Origin: Tundrisphaera sp051175315
GTDB taxonomy: Bacteria; Planctomycetota; Planctomycetia; Isosphaerales; Isosphaeraceae
Reading direction: 5' to 3'
Assembly (NCBI RefSeq): GCF_051175315.1
Contig: NZ_CP195100.1
Location: forward strand, 1,426,001 to 1,490,000
DNA: 64,000 nucleotides
In this document: positions 26,991 through 36,800 of the stretch, piece after piece
How the letters are laid out: each line of letters begins with the position of its first letter
How positions within the stretch are numbered: the first letter of the stretch is position 1
Notes under the pieces: generated by a model
Database searches by the model: none
What the model was told of the DNA's origin: nothing
Seen by the model: only the letters and a program-made list of their open reading frames with translations
Made by a program: the position numbers and the translations under genes

Positions 26991-28622
26991 TCAGATCACC
27001 AGGCAATAGATCGATTCGGCGATCAGGCAAAGGTTCGCGGCGATGCAGGCCACGCTCACGACCCGCCCGAGCGAGTGGCCCATCAGGAAGAACCGGGGGG
27101 CCCGCATGACCGACTGTTCGTGCAGGGAGACGCCCATGATCACGATGAACCCCATCGTGATCATGACCGCAGCGATCCGGAACCATTGCCCCAGCAAGCC
27201 CGACGACAGGAGCCGGGCGTGGGCCTGCCCCGCGAGGATCATGGCGACGAGCATGGTGGCGGCCGAGGCCAACACCAGGAGGACATCCACCAGGCCGCGA
27301 CTCCAGGGGGCACGGGTGCGGGCCGGCGCGGGCGGGTCGATGAGGTCGGTCCCGCAGAGGGGCAGGGGGACGGTCGGCCCCTCCGGGGTGGTCCGCACGC
27401 CCGAGGAAGCCCGGCCCGGATCGCTCCGCGAGGCCGCGGAAGGTTCGGTCGCGGCCTCGAAGAAGCCCGGGATCGTGGCGGTGATCGCCTCGCCCGAAGG
27501 GGCCGGGGGCTGGATGAGGAACGAACTCGTGGACTCCATCGGCACCCCGGCCCCGATCGCAACCGGGGCTTCGGAGGCCGCCTCGCAGAAGTCCCGGAAC
27601 AGTTCGCGGGCGGTGGCCGGGCGCTGGGCGGGGTCCTTGCTGAGCAGGCGCCGGATCACCGCCTCGACGCCCGGCGCGACGCTCAGGCCGGGGTTGATCT
27701 CGGCGAAGCTCGGCGGCACCCGCTGGGCGTGGTGGAGCATGACCTGGAGCGGGGGGCCGGAAAACGGCAGCCGCCCGCCGATCATCTCGTACAGGAGGAC
27801 GCCGACCGAATAGAGGTCCGACCGGCCGTCCACGGGCTGCGTCAGGACCTGCTCGGGGCTGCAATAGGACGGGGTCCCGATGAACCCGCCGGTGATGCTG
27901 CTGTCGTTGAGCTTGTTGTCCGGGTCGTTGCGGATCTTGGCGATGCCGAAGTCGAGCACCTTGAGGAAATCGGACCCGGACGGCCCGCGCCGGGTCAGCA
28001 TCAGGTTGCTGGGCTTGAGGTCGCGGTGGACGATGCCCGCCTCGTGCGCCACGGCGAGGACGTCGCAGAGCTGGCCGAGCAGGAGGCGGATCGTGGCCAG
28101 GGGGAGCAGGGGGGCCGAGGGGTCGCGCCGGGCGTCGGCGCGGGCCGAGGCGAGCAGGTCGTGGACGGTCCGCCCCTGGACGTACTCCATGTCGATGTAG
28201 CCGCCGTCCTCGTCGAGCCCGGCGTCGTGGATCGTGACGGCGTGCTCGTGGTGGAACGAGGCCATCACCTCGAACTCGCGCCGGAACCGCGCCAGGGCCT
28301 CCCGGCTCGACGCCAGGTGGGGCACGATCACCTTCAGGGCGTGCTCGCGCTTGAGCTTCTCGTGCCGGACGAGCCAGACCTCGCCCATCGCCCCGTTGCC
28401 GAGGCGGCGGACGACCCGGTACTTGCCGAACAGGGTCTGGCCCTCCACGACCGGGATCCGCGAGGCGTCGGCCGACGTCGGGCCGGTGGTCGCCCCGGGG
28501 CCGCCCGTCCGGAATGGATCCTCGTACGTCGATTCCAGCGCGGCCCAGGAGGGCAGGTCGCCCGCGACCGCCTGGGTCGGCGGGACTTCGTCCTGGTCCG
28601 GATCGTCGGGGACGGTCGTCAT
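26991..28622 (-). CDS. Serine/threonine protein kinase with C-terminal membrane helices
   Basis: 543 residues from ATG 28622 (GAGGA 7 bases upstream); an in-frame start 33 bases earlier overlaps the cimA stop. The kinase domain (about 60-330) has the glycine loop LGNGAMGEVWLV, the ATP lysine in HALKVIVPHL, HRDLKPSNLM (HRD at about 199-201), DFGIAKIRND and GTPSYCSPEQV with GRSDLYSVGVLLYEM. A proline-rich linker leads to three or four hydrophobic helices (from about 435), ending SIYCLVI. It is a Hanks-type membrane kinase with no extracellular domain. Its kinase region is strikingly similar to that of the gene at 51713, which instead carries an FGE-fold domain. It lies 29 bases after cimA. Confidence 0.9.
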   Translation of the reverse strand: MTTVPDDPDQDEVPPTQAVAGDLPSWAALESTYEDPFRTGGPGATTGPTSADASRIPVVEGQTLFGKYRVVRRLGNGAMGEVWLVRHEKLKREHALKVIVPHLASSREALARFRREFEVMASFHHEHAVTIHDAGLDEDGGYIDMEYVQGRTVHDLLASARADARRDPSAPLLPLATIRLLLGQLCDVLAVAHEAGIVHRDLKPSNLMLTRRGPSGSDFLKVLDFGIAKIRNDPDNKLNDSSITGGFIGTPSYCSPEQVLTQPVDGRSDLYSVGVLLYEMIGGRLPFSGPPLQVMLHHAQRVPPSFAEINPGLSVAPGVEAVIRRLLSKDPAQRPATARELFRDFCEAASEAPVAIGAGVPMESTSSFLIQPPAPSGEAITATIPGFFEAATEPSAASRSDPGRASSGVRTTPEGPTVPLPLCGTDLIDPPAPARTRAPWSRGLVDVLLVLASAATMLVAMILAGQAHARLLSSGLLGQWFRIAAVMITMGFIVIMGVSLHEQSVMRAPRFFLMGHSLGRVVSVACIAANLCLIAESIYCLVI

Positions 28623-28651
28623 CGCAACGTCCTCGCGCTGGGCGACTGGCA

Positions 28652-30244
28652 TCAACCGCCCACCGGGACGCGGGCCGGCGACGGTCGGGCATCCTTGGCG
28701 AGCTTGTGGTCGAATGCGTCGATCAGGGCCATCCAGGAGGCCTCGATCATGTTCTCGGAGACGCCCACGGTGCCCCAGGTCTCGGCCCCGTCCTGGCTCT
28801 CGACCACCACGCGGACCCGGGCGGCGGTGCCGGCCCGGTCGTTGATGACACGGACCTTGAAGTCGACCAGCCGCATCTCCTTGAGCCGGGGGAAGGCCGG
28901 CTCCAGCGCCTTGCGGAGCGCCACGTCCAGGGCGTTGACCGGCCCGTCCCCCTCGCCCACCGTGTGGACGACGGACGAGCCGACGCGGAGCTTCACCGTC
29001 GCCTCGGTGATCGGCGTGCCGTCGGCCTCGCCGACCACGCTCACCCGATAGCCCAGGCGCTCGAACCGGGGGGCGTACCGGCCCGCCAGCCGCTCCACCA
29101 GCAGGACGAACGACGCCTCGGCGGCCTCGAACTGGTAGCCCTCGTTCTCCAGGTCCTGGATCCGGTCGAGGACCTTGGCCAGCAGGGCGGGGTCTTCTTC
29201 CAGGCCGTGCTCGCCCAGCTTCTCGGCGATGTTGGACTTGCCCGACAGCTCGCTGACCAGCACCCGGCGCTCGTTGCCCACCAGGGTCGGGTCGATGTGC
29301 TCGTAGCTGTGGGCCGCCTTGCGGACGCCGTGGACGTGCATCCCCCCCTTGTGGGCGAAGGCGCTCGACCCGACGAACGGCTGGCCCGGCCGGAGGCTGA
29401 GGTTGGCCGTCTCGAACACGAACCGGGACGCCTCGGTCAGGTGCTGGAGGCTGCCAGGCCGGAGGAGTTCATACCCCTCATACTTGAGCGACAGGTTGGC
29501 GACCACGGAGCACAGGTCGACGTTGCCGCACCGCTCGCCGATGCCGTTGATCGTCCCCTGGACCATCGTGGCCCCCCGGCGCACGGCCGCCAGGGTGTTG
29601 GCCACGGCCAGCTCGCCGTCGTTGTGGGTGTGGATCCCGACCGGCACCGAGAAGGCGGCCCGCACCGCGTCCACGGCGGCGGCGACCTCCTCGGGCAGGG
29701 TCCCGCCGTTGGTGTCGCACAGGGTCAGCCAGTGGGCCCCGGCCGCGACGGCCGCCTGGAGCGTCCGCAGGGCGTAGTCCGGGTTGCGGCGATACCCGTC
29801 GAAGAAGTGCTCGGCGTCGTAGACGACCTCCGACACCCGCGACGCGCAGAACGCCACCGAGTCGGCGATCATCCGCAGGTTCTCGTCGAGCGAGACCCCG
29901 AGGATCTCGGTCGCCTGGAAGTCCCAGCTCTTGCCCACCACGGTGACGACCGACGCCCCGGAGCCGACCAGCGCCTTCATCCCGGCGTCGTCCTCGGCGG
30001 CGATCTCCTTGCGGCGGGTCATCCCGAAGGCGACCACCTTCGCGTGCCGCAGGTCGAGGTCCCGCGCGGCGCGGAAATAGGCTTCATCCTTGGGGTTGGA
30101 GAGGGGATAGCCCCCCTCGACGTAGTCGACACCCAGCTCGTCGAGGCGCTCGGTGATCCGCAGCTTGTCCTGGAGCGAGAAGTTGACCCCCTCGCCCTGG
30201 CTGCCGTCCCTCAGGGTCGTGTCGTAGATCGCGATCCGCGTCAT
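28652..30244 (-). CDS. cimA: (R)-citramalate synthase
   Basis: 530 residues, normal for the family. It catalyses condensation of pyruvate with acetyl-CoA to citramalate, the first step of the threonine-independent isoleucine pathway. The catalytic TIM barrel starts IAIYDTTLRDGSQGEGVNFS, has GIHTHNDGELAVANTLAAV (metal-binding histidines) and GTINGIGERCGNVDL; the C-terminal LeuA-type regulatory domain ends the protein (VNALDVALRKALEPAFPRL). An isopropylmalate synthase is the main alternative, but the N-terminal motif and length fit citramalate synthase better. The frame continues to 30316 without a ribosome site. Confidence 0.9.
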   Translation of the reverse strand: MTRIAIYDTTLRDGSQGEGVNFSLQDKLRITERLDELGVDYVEGGYPLSNPKDEAYFRAARDLDLRHAKVVAFGMTRRKEIAAEDDAGMKALVGSGASVVTVVGKSWDFQATEILGVSLDENLRMIADSVAFCASRVSEVVYDAEHFFDGYRRNPDYALRTLQAAVAAGAHWLTLCDTNGGTLPEEVAAAVDAVRAAFSVPVGIHTHNDGELAVANTLAAVRRGATMVQGTINGIGERCGNVDLCSVVANLSLKYEGYELLRPGSLQHLTEASRFVFETANLSLRPGQPFVGSSAFAHKGGMHVHGVRKAAHSYEHIDPTLVGNERRVLVSELSGKSNIAEKLGEHGLEEDPALLAKVLDRIQDLENEGYQFEAAEASFVLLVERLAGRYAPRFERLGYRVSVVGEADGTPITEATVKLRVGSSVVHTVGEGDGPVNALDVALRKALEPAFPRLKEMRLVDFKVRVINDRAGTAARVRVVVESQDGAETWGTVGVSENMIEASWMALIDAFDHKLAKDARPSPARVPVGG

Positions 30245-30452
30245 GTCCGGTCCACCTCGATGCGCCGCTGTCGTCTCGATCCGCATTTTAACCGGGAGGG
30301 GCGATCGCCGCGACACTCATCCCGGCACGCCGGGCGATCCCGCCTCGCCGGGGGCCGGGCCGCCGCGACCGGATTCGACTCCCGGGCGGGATCCCCCTAT
30401 CCTGGGAGGAGAAGACGGACGACCATCATCGCGATTCGAAGGATCTGGCTCG

Positions 30453-31433
30453 ATGGCTGCACTGATCAAGCGGGCGCTCTGGATGCTCGCCCTCCTGCCG
30501 ATGTCGGTCGGGGCGTCGGCCCAGGAGGCGCCGGGCACGTTCACCAACCCGGTCTACGCGGGGGATTTCCCGGACCCGTTCTCACTCAAGCATGGCGGCC
30601 GCTACTACGCCTACGCGACCCAGACGCGGGGGACCGGCTTCCAGCTCCTGGAATCGGACGACCTCGTCCGCTGGACCCGGCGTCCGCTGGACTTCCCGAT
30701 CCCGTGGGCGACGTCCCACCTGTGGGCCCCCGAGGTCGTGGAGCGCGACGGCCGGTTCTACATGACCTATTCGGCCCTCGACCCGGCGACGCGCCGGCAC
30801 CACATCGCGATCGCCACCGCCGACCGCCCGGACGGGCCATTCACCCACCGGGCGATCCTGGTCCGGGGCGACGACAACGAGGTCGGGGTGATCGACGCGA
30901 CGATCGCGTTCGATGGCGACAAGGCGACCCTGATCTATTCCGAGGAGCGGCCCCGGCGGATCGTGGCCCGGGCGATGACGCCCGACCTGATGGGCGTCGA
31001 GGGGCCGGCCATCGAGCTGCTCCGGCCCGACCTGGACTGGGAGAGCGGCGTGGTCGAGGCTCCGACCGTGGTCCGCCGCAATGGCCTATTCCACCTCTTC
31101 TATTCCGGGGGGCCCTACCAGGGCACGAAGGCCGGGTCGCGGTATGCGATCGGCCACGCCTCCGCCCCGGCGCTGCTCGGCCCGTATCGCAAGACGCCCG
31201 AGCCGCTCCTGGGGTCGGCCGAGGGGCGGGTCTACGGCCCCGGCCACCAGTCCCTGATCGAGGCGCCCGACGGGTCGACCTGGGTGCTCTATCATGCCTG
31301 GGACGCCCAGGGGGAGCCGAACTATGCCGGGAATCGGTCGGGCCGGACCCTCCGGCTCGACCCCGTCATCTGGGAAGGGGACACCCCACGCATCCCGGGG
31401 CCATCGACGACCCCGCGCCCCGCTCCGCGCTGA
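30453..31433 (+). CDS. Glycoside hydrolase family 43-like, exported
   Basis: 326 residues from ATG 30453 (GAAGGA upstream). A signal peptide (MAALIKRALWMLALLPMSVG, cleavage after ASA) directs export. The five-bladed propeller of GH43 is visible: NPVYAGDFPDPFSLKHGGRY with the base Asp, HLWAPEVVERDGRFYMTYSA, an Asp in VIDATIAFDGD, and VVEAPTVVRRNGLFHLFYS with the acid Glu. The family mainly cleaves arabinose and xylose from plant hemicellulose. The gene is divergent from cimA with 208 bases between. Substrate specificity cannot be told. Confidence 0.85.
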   Translation: MAALIKRALWMLALLPMSVGASAQEAPGTFTNPVYAGDFPDPFSLKHGGRYYAYATQTRGTGFQLLESDDLVRWTRRPLDFPIPWATSHLWAPEVVERDGRFYMTYSALDPATRRHHIAIATADRPDGPFTHRAILVRGDDNEVGVIDATIAFDGDKATLIYSEERPRRIVARAMTPDLMGVEGPAIELLRPDLDWESGVVEAPTVVRRNGLFHLFYSGGPYQGTKAGSRYAIGHASAPALLGPYRKTPEPLLGSAEGRVYGPGHQSLIEAPDGSTWVLYHAWDAQGEPNYAGNRSGRTLRLDPVIWEGDTPRIPGPSTTPRPAPR

Positions 31434-31723
31434 GGGCCGTCGGGTCGAGGTCGCAAACTGCAGGATCCCGGCGGGCCCATCCCCCCCATCCCGCCCCGGC
31501 GCGGGCCCCTGAACTAGATTCTGCGGGGGAGAATGAGTACAATCGGACAACGCGGCCTCACGCCCGATCGGCCCGGGCCCGATCCGTCCCGCTCCCACGC
31601 CGGAGACCTGGGCCTGATCGAGCCGATCGGACCCGATGCCGCGATCCCGCGACCCGCCGCCAGGCGCCCGGTCGCCGAGCTTCGCAGGCCGACCTTCCGG
31701 TAGATGGGGTCGGGGGGAACACA

Positions 31724-32410
31724 GTGCGAACCATCGATCAACTGATCGCTGCGACCCGGCTGGAGGCGGAACGGGCGCCCTTCCCCGTCGATCAGGACGT
31801 CTACGCCAGGGCGGGCAAGGACCCGCTCCAGCCGATCCTCTTCGGCGGGTCGCTCGACGCCCCGGTCTGCATCTTCGCCCGCGACCTCGGCAAGGACGAG
31901 GTCGCCCGCGGCGAGCCCCTGGTCGGGGCGGGCGGGCGGCTGGTCCGGGCGGGGCTGCACGCCGATGCCCACGGGGAGCCGCCCCCGAAGTCGGACCGCA
32001 CCGTCGAGACGGCGCTGCGGCTCGCACTGCTGGCCAACACCGTGCCGTACAAGCCCCCCGGCAACAAGGCGTATGCCGGGGCCGTGAAGGAGCGTTTCCG
32101 CCCGTTCCTGGAAGAGCTGCTGGTCGGGCACTGGACCGGCCATCACCTGCTCACCCTCGGGACCGAGGCTTTCGAGTGGTTCGCCCCCTACCTGGCCCCG
32201 GGCCTGGGAGATGCCTTCTGGAGCCGAGAGGACCGCTATGAATCCGACCTGGAGTGCGTCCTGACCGCGGAAATCGACGGGACCAAAGCGTCCAAGCCGA
32301 TCACGATCGCCCCGCTCCCCCATCCCTCTCCCTTGAATCAGAAGTGGCACGGGCGGTTTCCGGCCTTGCTCGCCGCGAGGCTGGCCTCGGCGCGGAAGAA
32401 AGGCTCATGA
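31724..32410 (+). CDS. Uracil-DNA glycosylase superfamily protein
   Basis: 228 residues from GTG 31724 (GGGGGGAA just upstream). The family 4/5-like first motif appears as FARDLGKDEVARGEPLVGAG, and the C-terminal motif as PLPHPSPLNQKW, which closes on the DNA. Family 4 enzymes usually bind an iron-sulfur cluster through four cysteines; only two cysteines (PVCIF, LECVL) are here, so no cluster is expected. Probable role: removal of uracil from DNA; exact specificity unknown. Confidence 0.78.
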   Translation: MRTIDQLIAATRLEAERAPFPVDQDVYARAGKDPLQPILFGGSLDAPVCIFARDLGKDEVARGEPLVGAGGRLVRAGLHADAHGEPPPKSDRTVETALRLALLANTVPYKPPGNKAYAGAVKERFRPFLEELLVGHWTGHHLLTLGTEAFEWFAPYLAPGLGDAFWSREDRYESDLECVLTAEIDGTKASKPITIAPLPHPSPLNQKWHGRFPALLAARLASARKKGS

Positions 32411-32467
32411 CGGCCCCTCCGGCCCGTGCATGTTGTGAGGCCCCCCCCGAAAACCGGCCGAAACGGG

Positions 32468-32496
32468 TTGTCCGGCCGTGACTACGCGGCTACGTT
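32468..32496 (+). promoter_or_regulatory. Candidate promoter for blaI-type gene
   Basis: TTGTCC (32468-32473), a 17-base spacer, TACGTT (32491-32496). BlaI-type repressors usually bind TACA/TGTA half-sites and repress their own gene; TTACATCGAT follows the -10 box, but no clear dyad was found. Confidence 0.35.
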
Positions 32497-32535
32497 ACAT
32501 CGATGAACCATGTCGTTCTCAAAGGATGTGCCACG

Positions 32536-32958
32536 GTGCGCAAAGTTCAGATGGTGACCGATCGCGAGCTTGAGATCCTCAAAGTCCTCTGGATGCGCGG
32601 CAAGGCGAGCGTCCGCGAGGTCCAGGACGATCTCAATCGGATGTCCGCGGGGCCCGTCGCCTACAGCACGGTGCAGACCCTGCTCAACATCATGGAAGAC
32701 AAGAAGGGGCTGGTCCGCCACGTCGTCGAGGGTCGGACCTTCATCTACATCCCCAAGAAGTCCGCCGAGCGGACCACCCGCGAGCTGACCCGACGGTTCG
32801 TCGACCGGGTCTTCGACGGGTCCGTGGACCAGATGATCGTCGCCGTGATCGACTCCAAGCCCCCCTCGGCCGAGGAGTTCGTCCGGCTCCGCAGCGTGCT
32901 CGACGAGGCCCAGCGCCTCTCCGCGCACCGGGTGGAACAGGCCCTGCCGGTCGAATAA
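32536..32958 (+). CDS. BlaI/MecI/CopY family transcriptional repressor
   Basis: 140 residues from GTG 32536 (AAAGGATG 7 bases upstream); an in-frame ATG at 32503 has no ribosome site. The winged helix is clear: VTDRELEILKVLWMRGKASV, REVQDDLNRMS, VAYSTVQTLLNIMEDKKGLV and HVVEGRTFIYIP. A C-terminal helical part mediates dimers (RRFVDRVFDGSVDQMIVAVI). Most family members sit beside a BlaR1/MecR1 sensor-protease or a target gene; here there is neither, since the downstream region is non-coding. Its regulon and the way it is released from DNA are unknown. Confidence 0.87.
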   Translation: MRKVQMVTDRELEILKVLWMRGKASVREVQDDLNRMSAGPVAYSTVQTLLNIMEDKKGLVRHVVEGRTFIYIPKKSAERTTRELTRRFVDRVFDGSVDQMIVAVIDSKPPSAEEFVRLRSVLDEAQRLSAHRVEQALPVE

Positions 32959-33810
32959 GCGACGCGACCGGGGTCGAGTCGGCGGGCTTCCCCCGCCGAT
33001 CCGGGGAAGCCCGACGCCGGGGCATCCCCGCGACATCCCGGCATGGCCGACGCCCCGCCCCGGCCGCCGATGGCCGGACGGGGCATCGACGGCCCCATGC
33101 CCGATCCGGGAGCGGAGTCGCCCCCCGGACCGGGGCCCGGCCACCCGAATTCGGGGGGATGGCCGAGGCGCCGGCCCGGCGGCCGCGCCGGCGCGGCCGC
33201 CGCCGCACGCCCATCCGACCCGCCGGGCCCGGCGGGCCGGGCCTCATGGATCCGCGGATCGGCCCACCGTCGGCGGTCGGGGCGGGCCCGACGCCGCGAT
33301 CCGGGCCGATCGGGGGCGGGCGCGGGATGCCCGACCGTCCTGTCAACTTCTCGTGACTCCGCCAGGCAACATCCCCCTCCGGGGCGATCGGGCCGTCCCG
33401 GCGGCCCGGCCCGGCACGATCCTGCGCCGGATCCGCCCGCGATCGGAGATCGAAGCCGGCCCGCGCCGGCCCGATCCCGCACGGCCATCCCGGATTCGGG
33501 GCGCGAATCCGGGCGAAATCCGCGATCCCCGCCCGCAATCCGCCCAAAGCATACCGATACTCTCACGCTTGAAGCCCTTGAATCTCTCACGCACGAGGGC
33601 GCCGTGACCCGGGCCGGGATGTTTATACCCCTGTCAAATCTCGGGATGCGTCCGCCTGCCGGTTTTCCCTAGATCGGTTGAAGTCGCGGGGCGGTTTCGC
33701 ATAATCAACTCTGTCTGCCCCTTCTCCCGCAAGCGACGGCGATCCGCCCGCTCGCCCTGCAGCCCCTTCTTCGAGCCAAGCATCATCAATTCGCCGGGAG
33801 CCTTCGTTTG
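32959..33810. other. Gene-free extremely GC-rich region
   Basis: About 850 bases, much of it above 75% G+C by eye (around 33050-33330). Short frames here show no conserved motif or ribosome site and I regard them as noise. The right end becomes AT-richer and carries a promoter for the next gene. Confidence 0.6.
33678..33705 (+). promoter_or_regulatory. Sigma-70-type promoter for LEPR-XLL hydrolase-like gene
   Basis: TTGAAG (33678-33683), 16-base spacer, CATAAT (33700-33705), about 105 bases before the ATG at 33811. A long 5' leader would result. Confidence 0.52.
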
Positions 33811-36800
33811 ATGAGATTTTTCTCCAGGCCGGGCGCCGCTGGCCGCGGCTTCGGTGCGCGTCGCCGCGCTGATCGCTCGCTCCGCCCCTCGCTGAACGAC
33901 CTCGAACGCCGCGACCTGCTCGCGGCCGGCGCCCTCGGGATCAACGCCGCCCCCGAATACGTGGATCTGATGAAGGGCGTGCGCGACTGGGAGCCGATCC
34001 CCGACTGGATGGACTACTGGAATTCGCCCGACGTGGTGACGCGCGACGACGAGGGGTGGCCGACCAGCGACGGCGGCGTCGTCGTCCGCGACGACCGCGT
34101 GAACATGTGGTTCAACGGCCCGGACCCGAACGCGCCCAAGGTGAACATCTCGGGGATCTACCACCTCTCCTTCGCGGGGACGGCGAGGCTGGTCAGCCCG
34201 AACAACATCTTCGCCGTCCGGGATCAGACCTACGACCCCGTCACCAACATCACGACCGCCGACCTGAGCGTCACCCAGGTGGGCGATAATGCCATCTTCC
34301 AGCTCTATTTCGCGCAGACCGCCAATCGCGCGAGCGCCACCGGCGCCGGGGTCACGGACATCCGGCTGATCCGGCCGGGGTATTCGGCGGACACCACCCA
34401 GGTGTTCACCACCCCCCTGCTCGAAGGGCTGAAGGGCTTCGACACGATCCGGGTCGTGGACGCGACCGGCACCAACAGTTTCGCCCCGGTCAAGGACGCC
34501 TCGGGCCGGCTCGTGCCGCTCGAATGGTCGCAGCGGCGGCTCCCCACCGCATCGTCCCAGGTGGACTACTACCGGGGCCAGACCGCCCAGGCCTGGGAAT
34601 ACCTGGTCCAGCTGGCCAACACCACCGGCGAGAATCTCTGGGTGAACATCCCGGGCCCCGCCAGCGACGACTACATCCGCCAGCTCGCCCTCCTGCTCAA
34701 GAACGGCAGCACGGTCGACGGCGTGACCTACCCGGGATTGAATCCGGGCCTCAAGATCTACCTCGAATATTCCAACGAGGTCTGGGGGGGCATGCCCATC
34801 CCCTCGGCCTACGGCGTCGAGGCGACCCGGCAGGACATCGCGTCGGGCCAGACGGCGATCAACAACGACGGCCTGACCGATCTCTACGCGCTGACCTTAC
34901 GGCGCCAGATGCAGCGCACCATGCGGATCAGCCAGATCTTCCGGGACGTCTACGGGCCCGACCCGGGCCACGAGATCATCCGCCCGGTCGTCGAATGGCA
35001 GGCCGGGATGTCCTCCCTGGTGCGGGACACCCTGAACTGGTACAGCTCCCTCTACGGGCCGCCGAGCGATCATCTTTACGGGATCGGCGCCGCGAATTAC
35101 TTCTTCCCGACCAACTATAGCTCGGTCGATGCCCTGCTCGATTCGCTGCGCTCGGGCGTGGCCGAGGCCACCGTCAGCATCAAGTCCTATGAGCTCCTGT
35201 CGAACTTCTACGGGCTGAAGAACATCGCGTACGAGGGGGGGCCGGCGATCGGCGGCCTGGCCGGTACCCCGCAGGCCACCGTCGCGCTCGCGGCCTCTCG
35301 CGACCCGCGATTGACCGAGATCATCGGCGAGTACTACTCGGCCTTCTACGCTTCGGGCATCGACCTGTCCAATTTCTACCGGGGCGTCTACGGCACCTGG
35401 ACCCCGGCGGAGCAGTGGCCCGCCGTCGAGCTGGGGCAGGTCGATGACCTGACCTCCTCGCCGAAGTTCCGGGCCCTGAGGCAGATCCAGGCGGCCGCCC
35501 CGGTCACGCCGTCGGTCGGCCGGCCGGTCGGCGTCACGGCCCCGGTCGACCTCCCGGTGACCCAGGATGACCTCGGGACCTGGAACGCCAGCTTCCCCAA
35601 CACCGGCCAGACGGGCGTCTGGCTGCTCAACGTCCAGCAGGCGGGCGATTACCGGCTCACCCTCCAGACCACCATCATGAACGGGGCGGTCGAGCCCGGC
35701 GTGATCCAGGTCCTCCTGAATGACCGGACGGTGCTGGGGACCTACACGGTCACCCCCTATGCGGACATCGACCTGGGCAAGCTCACCCTGCCAGCCGGCG
35801 TGGTCACCCTGGGCCTCCGGGCCGTGCGGGGCAGCAACGACCCGTCGAAGCCGGGCAATCCGTCCTATTACGCCTTCCGGATGAACACGCTGAAGATCGC
35901 CTCCGCGTCCTATACCCCGCCCGTCTCGACCAAATTCGAGCTGCTGGATCCCGGCTTCGAGTCGACATCGAGCGGCGCGACCGGCTACTCCTATCGCCCG
36001 AGCGGCTCCCCCTGGACCTTCGTCGGCACCGCCGGGATCGCGCTCGGGGCCTCGCCGTTCACCGGCCTCACGCCCGCCCCGGCCGGCAAGCAGGTCGCCT
36101 TCCTCCAGGATCGCGGCACGATCAGCCAGGCGGTCGGCGCCTGGCCGGCCGGCAACTACACCATCTCCTTCTCGGCCGCGAAGCGCTCCTATGGCGGCAA
36201 CCAGGACTTCCGCGTCCTGGTGGACGGCGTGGAGGTCGGCCGATTCCGGCCCGACTCCACCTCCTACAAGGCCTATTCGACGGCCAGCTTCGCGGTCGCG
36301 GGCGGGCTGCACACGATCACCTTCGAGGGCCTGAACACGCTGGGCATCGACGCCTCCTCGCTGATCGACTCGGTCTCGGTGGACGCCGCCGCCGGCACCC
36401 CGCCGCCGACGACGCCCCCGCCGGGCGGCACGACGCCGACGCCGGGCGACGCCAGCTTCGAGGCCGCCTCGGCCGGGGTCGTGGGCTTCGCCTACAACCC
36501 GGCCGGGTCCGCCTGGACCTTCGCCGGCTCCGCCGGCCTCTCCGCCTCCGGGTCGGCCCTCTCCGCCGGGTCGGCCCCACCCTCCGGCAGCCAGGCCGCC
36601 TTCCTCCAGAATCGCGGATCGTTCAGCCAGTCGGTCGCCGGCTGGGCCGCCGGCAACTACACCATCACCTTCGCGGCCGCGAAGCGGTCCTATGCCGGCA
36701 ATCAGGACTTCCGCGTCCTGGTGGACGGGGTGGAGGTCGGCCGGTTCCGGCCCGACTCCACCTCCTACAAGGCCTACGCCACGGCCAGCTTCGCGGTCGC

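Noticed and set aside
28514..31723. Plus-strand open frame running antisense to cimA and out of frame through the GH43 gene
   Set aside because: Only the last part (31724-32410, uracil-DNA glycosylase) is a real protein; the rest is shadow.
33040..33670. Several overlapping frames in the GC-rich gap before the second LEPR-XLL gene
   Set aside because: Pro/Arg/Gly-rich, no start signals, all frames equally open because of base composition.
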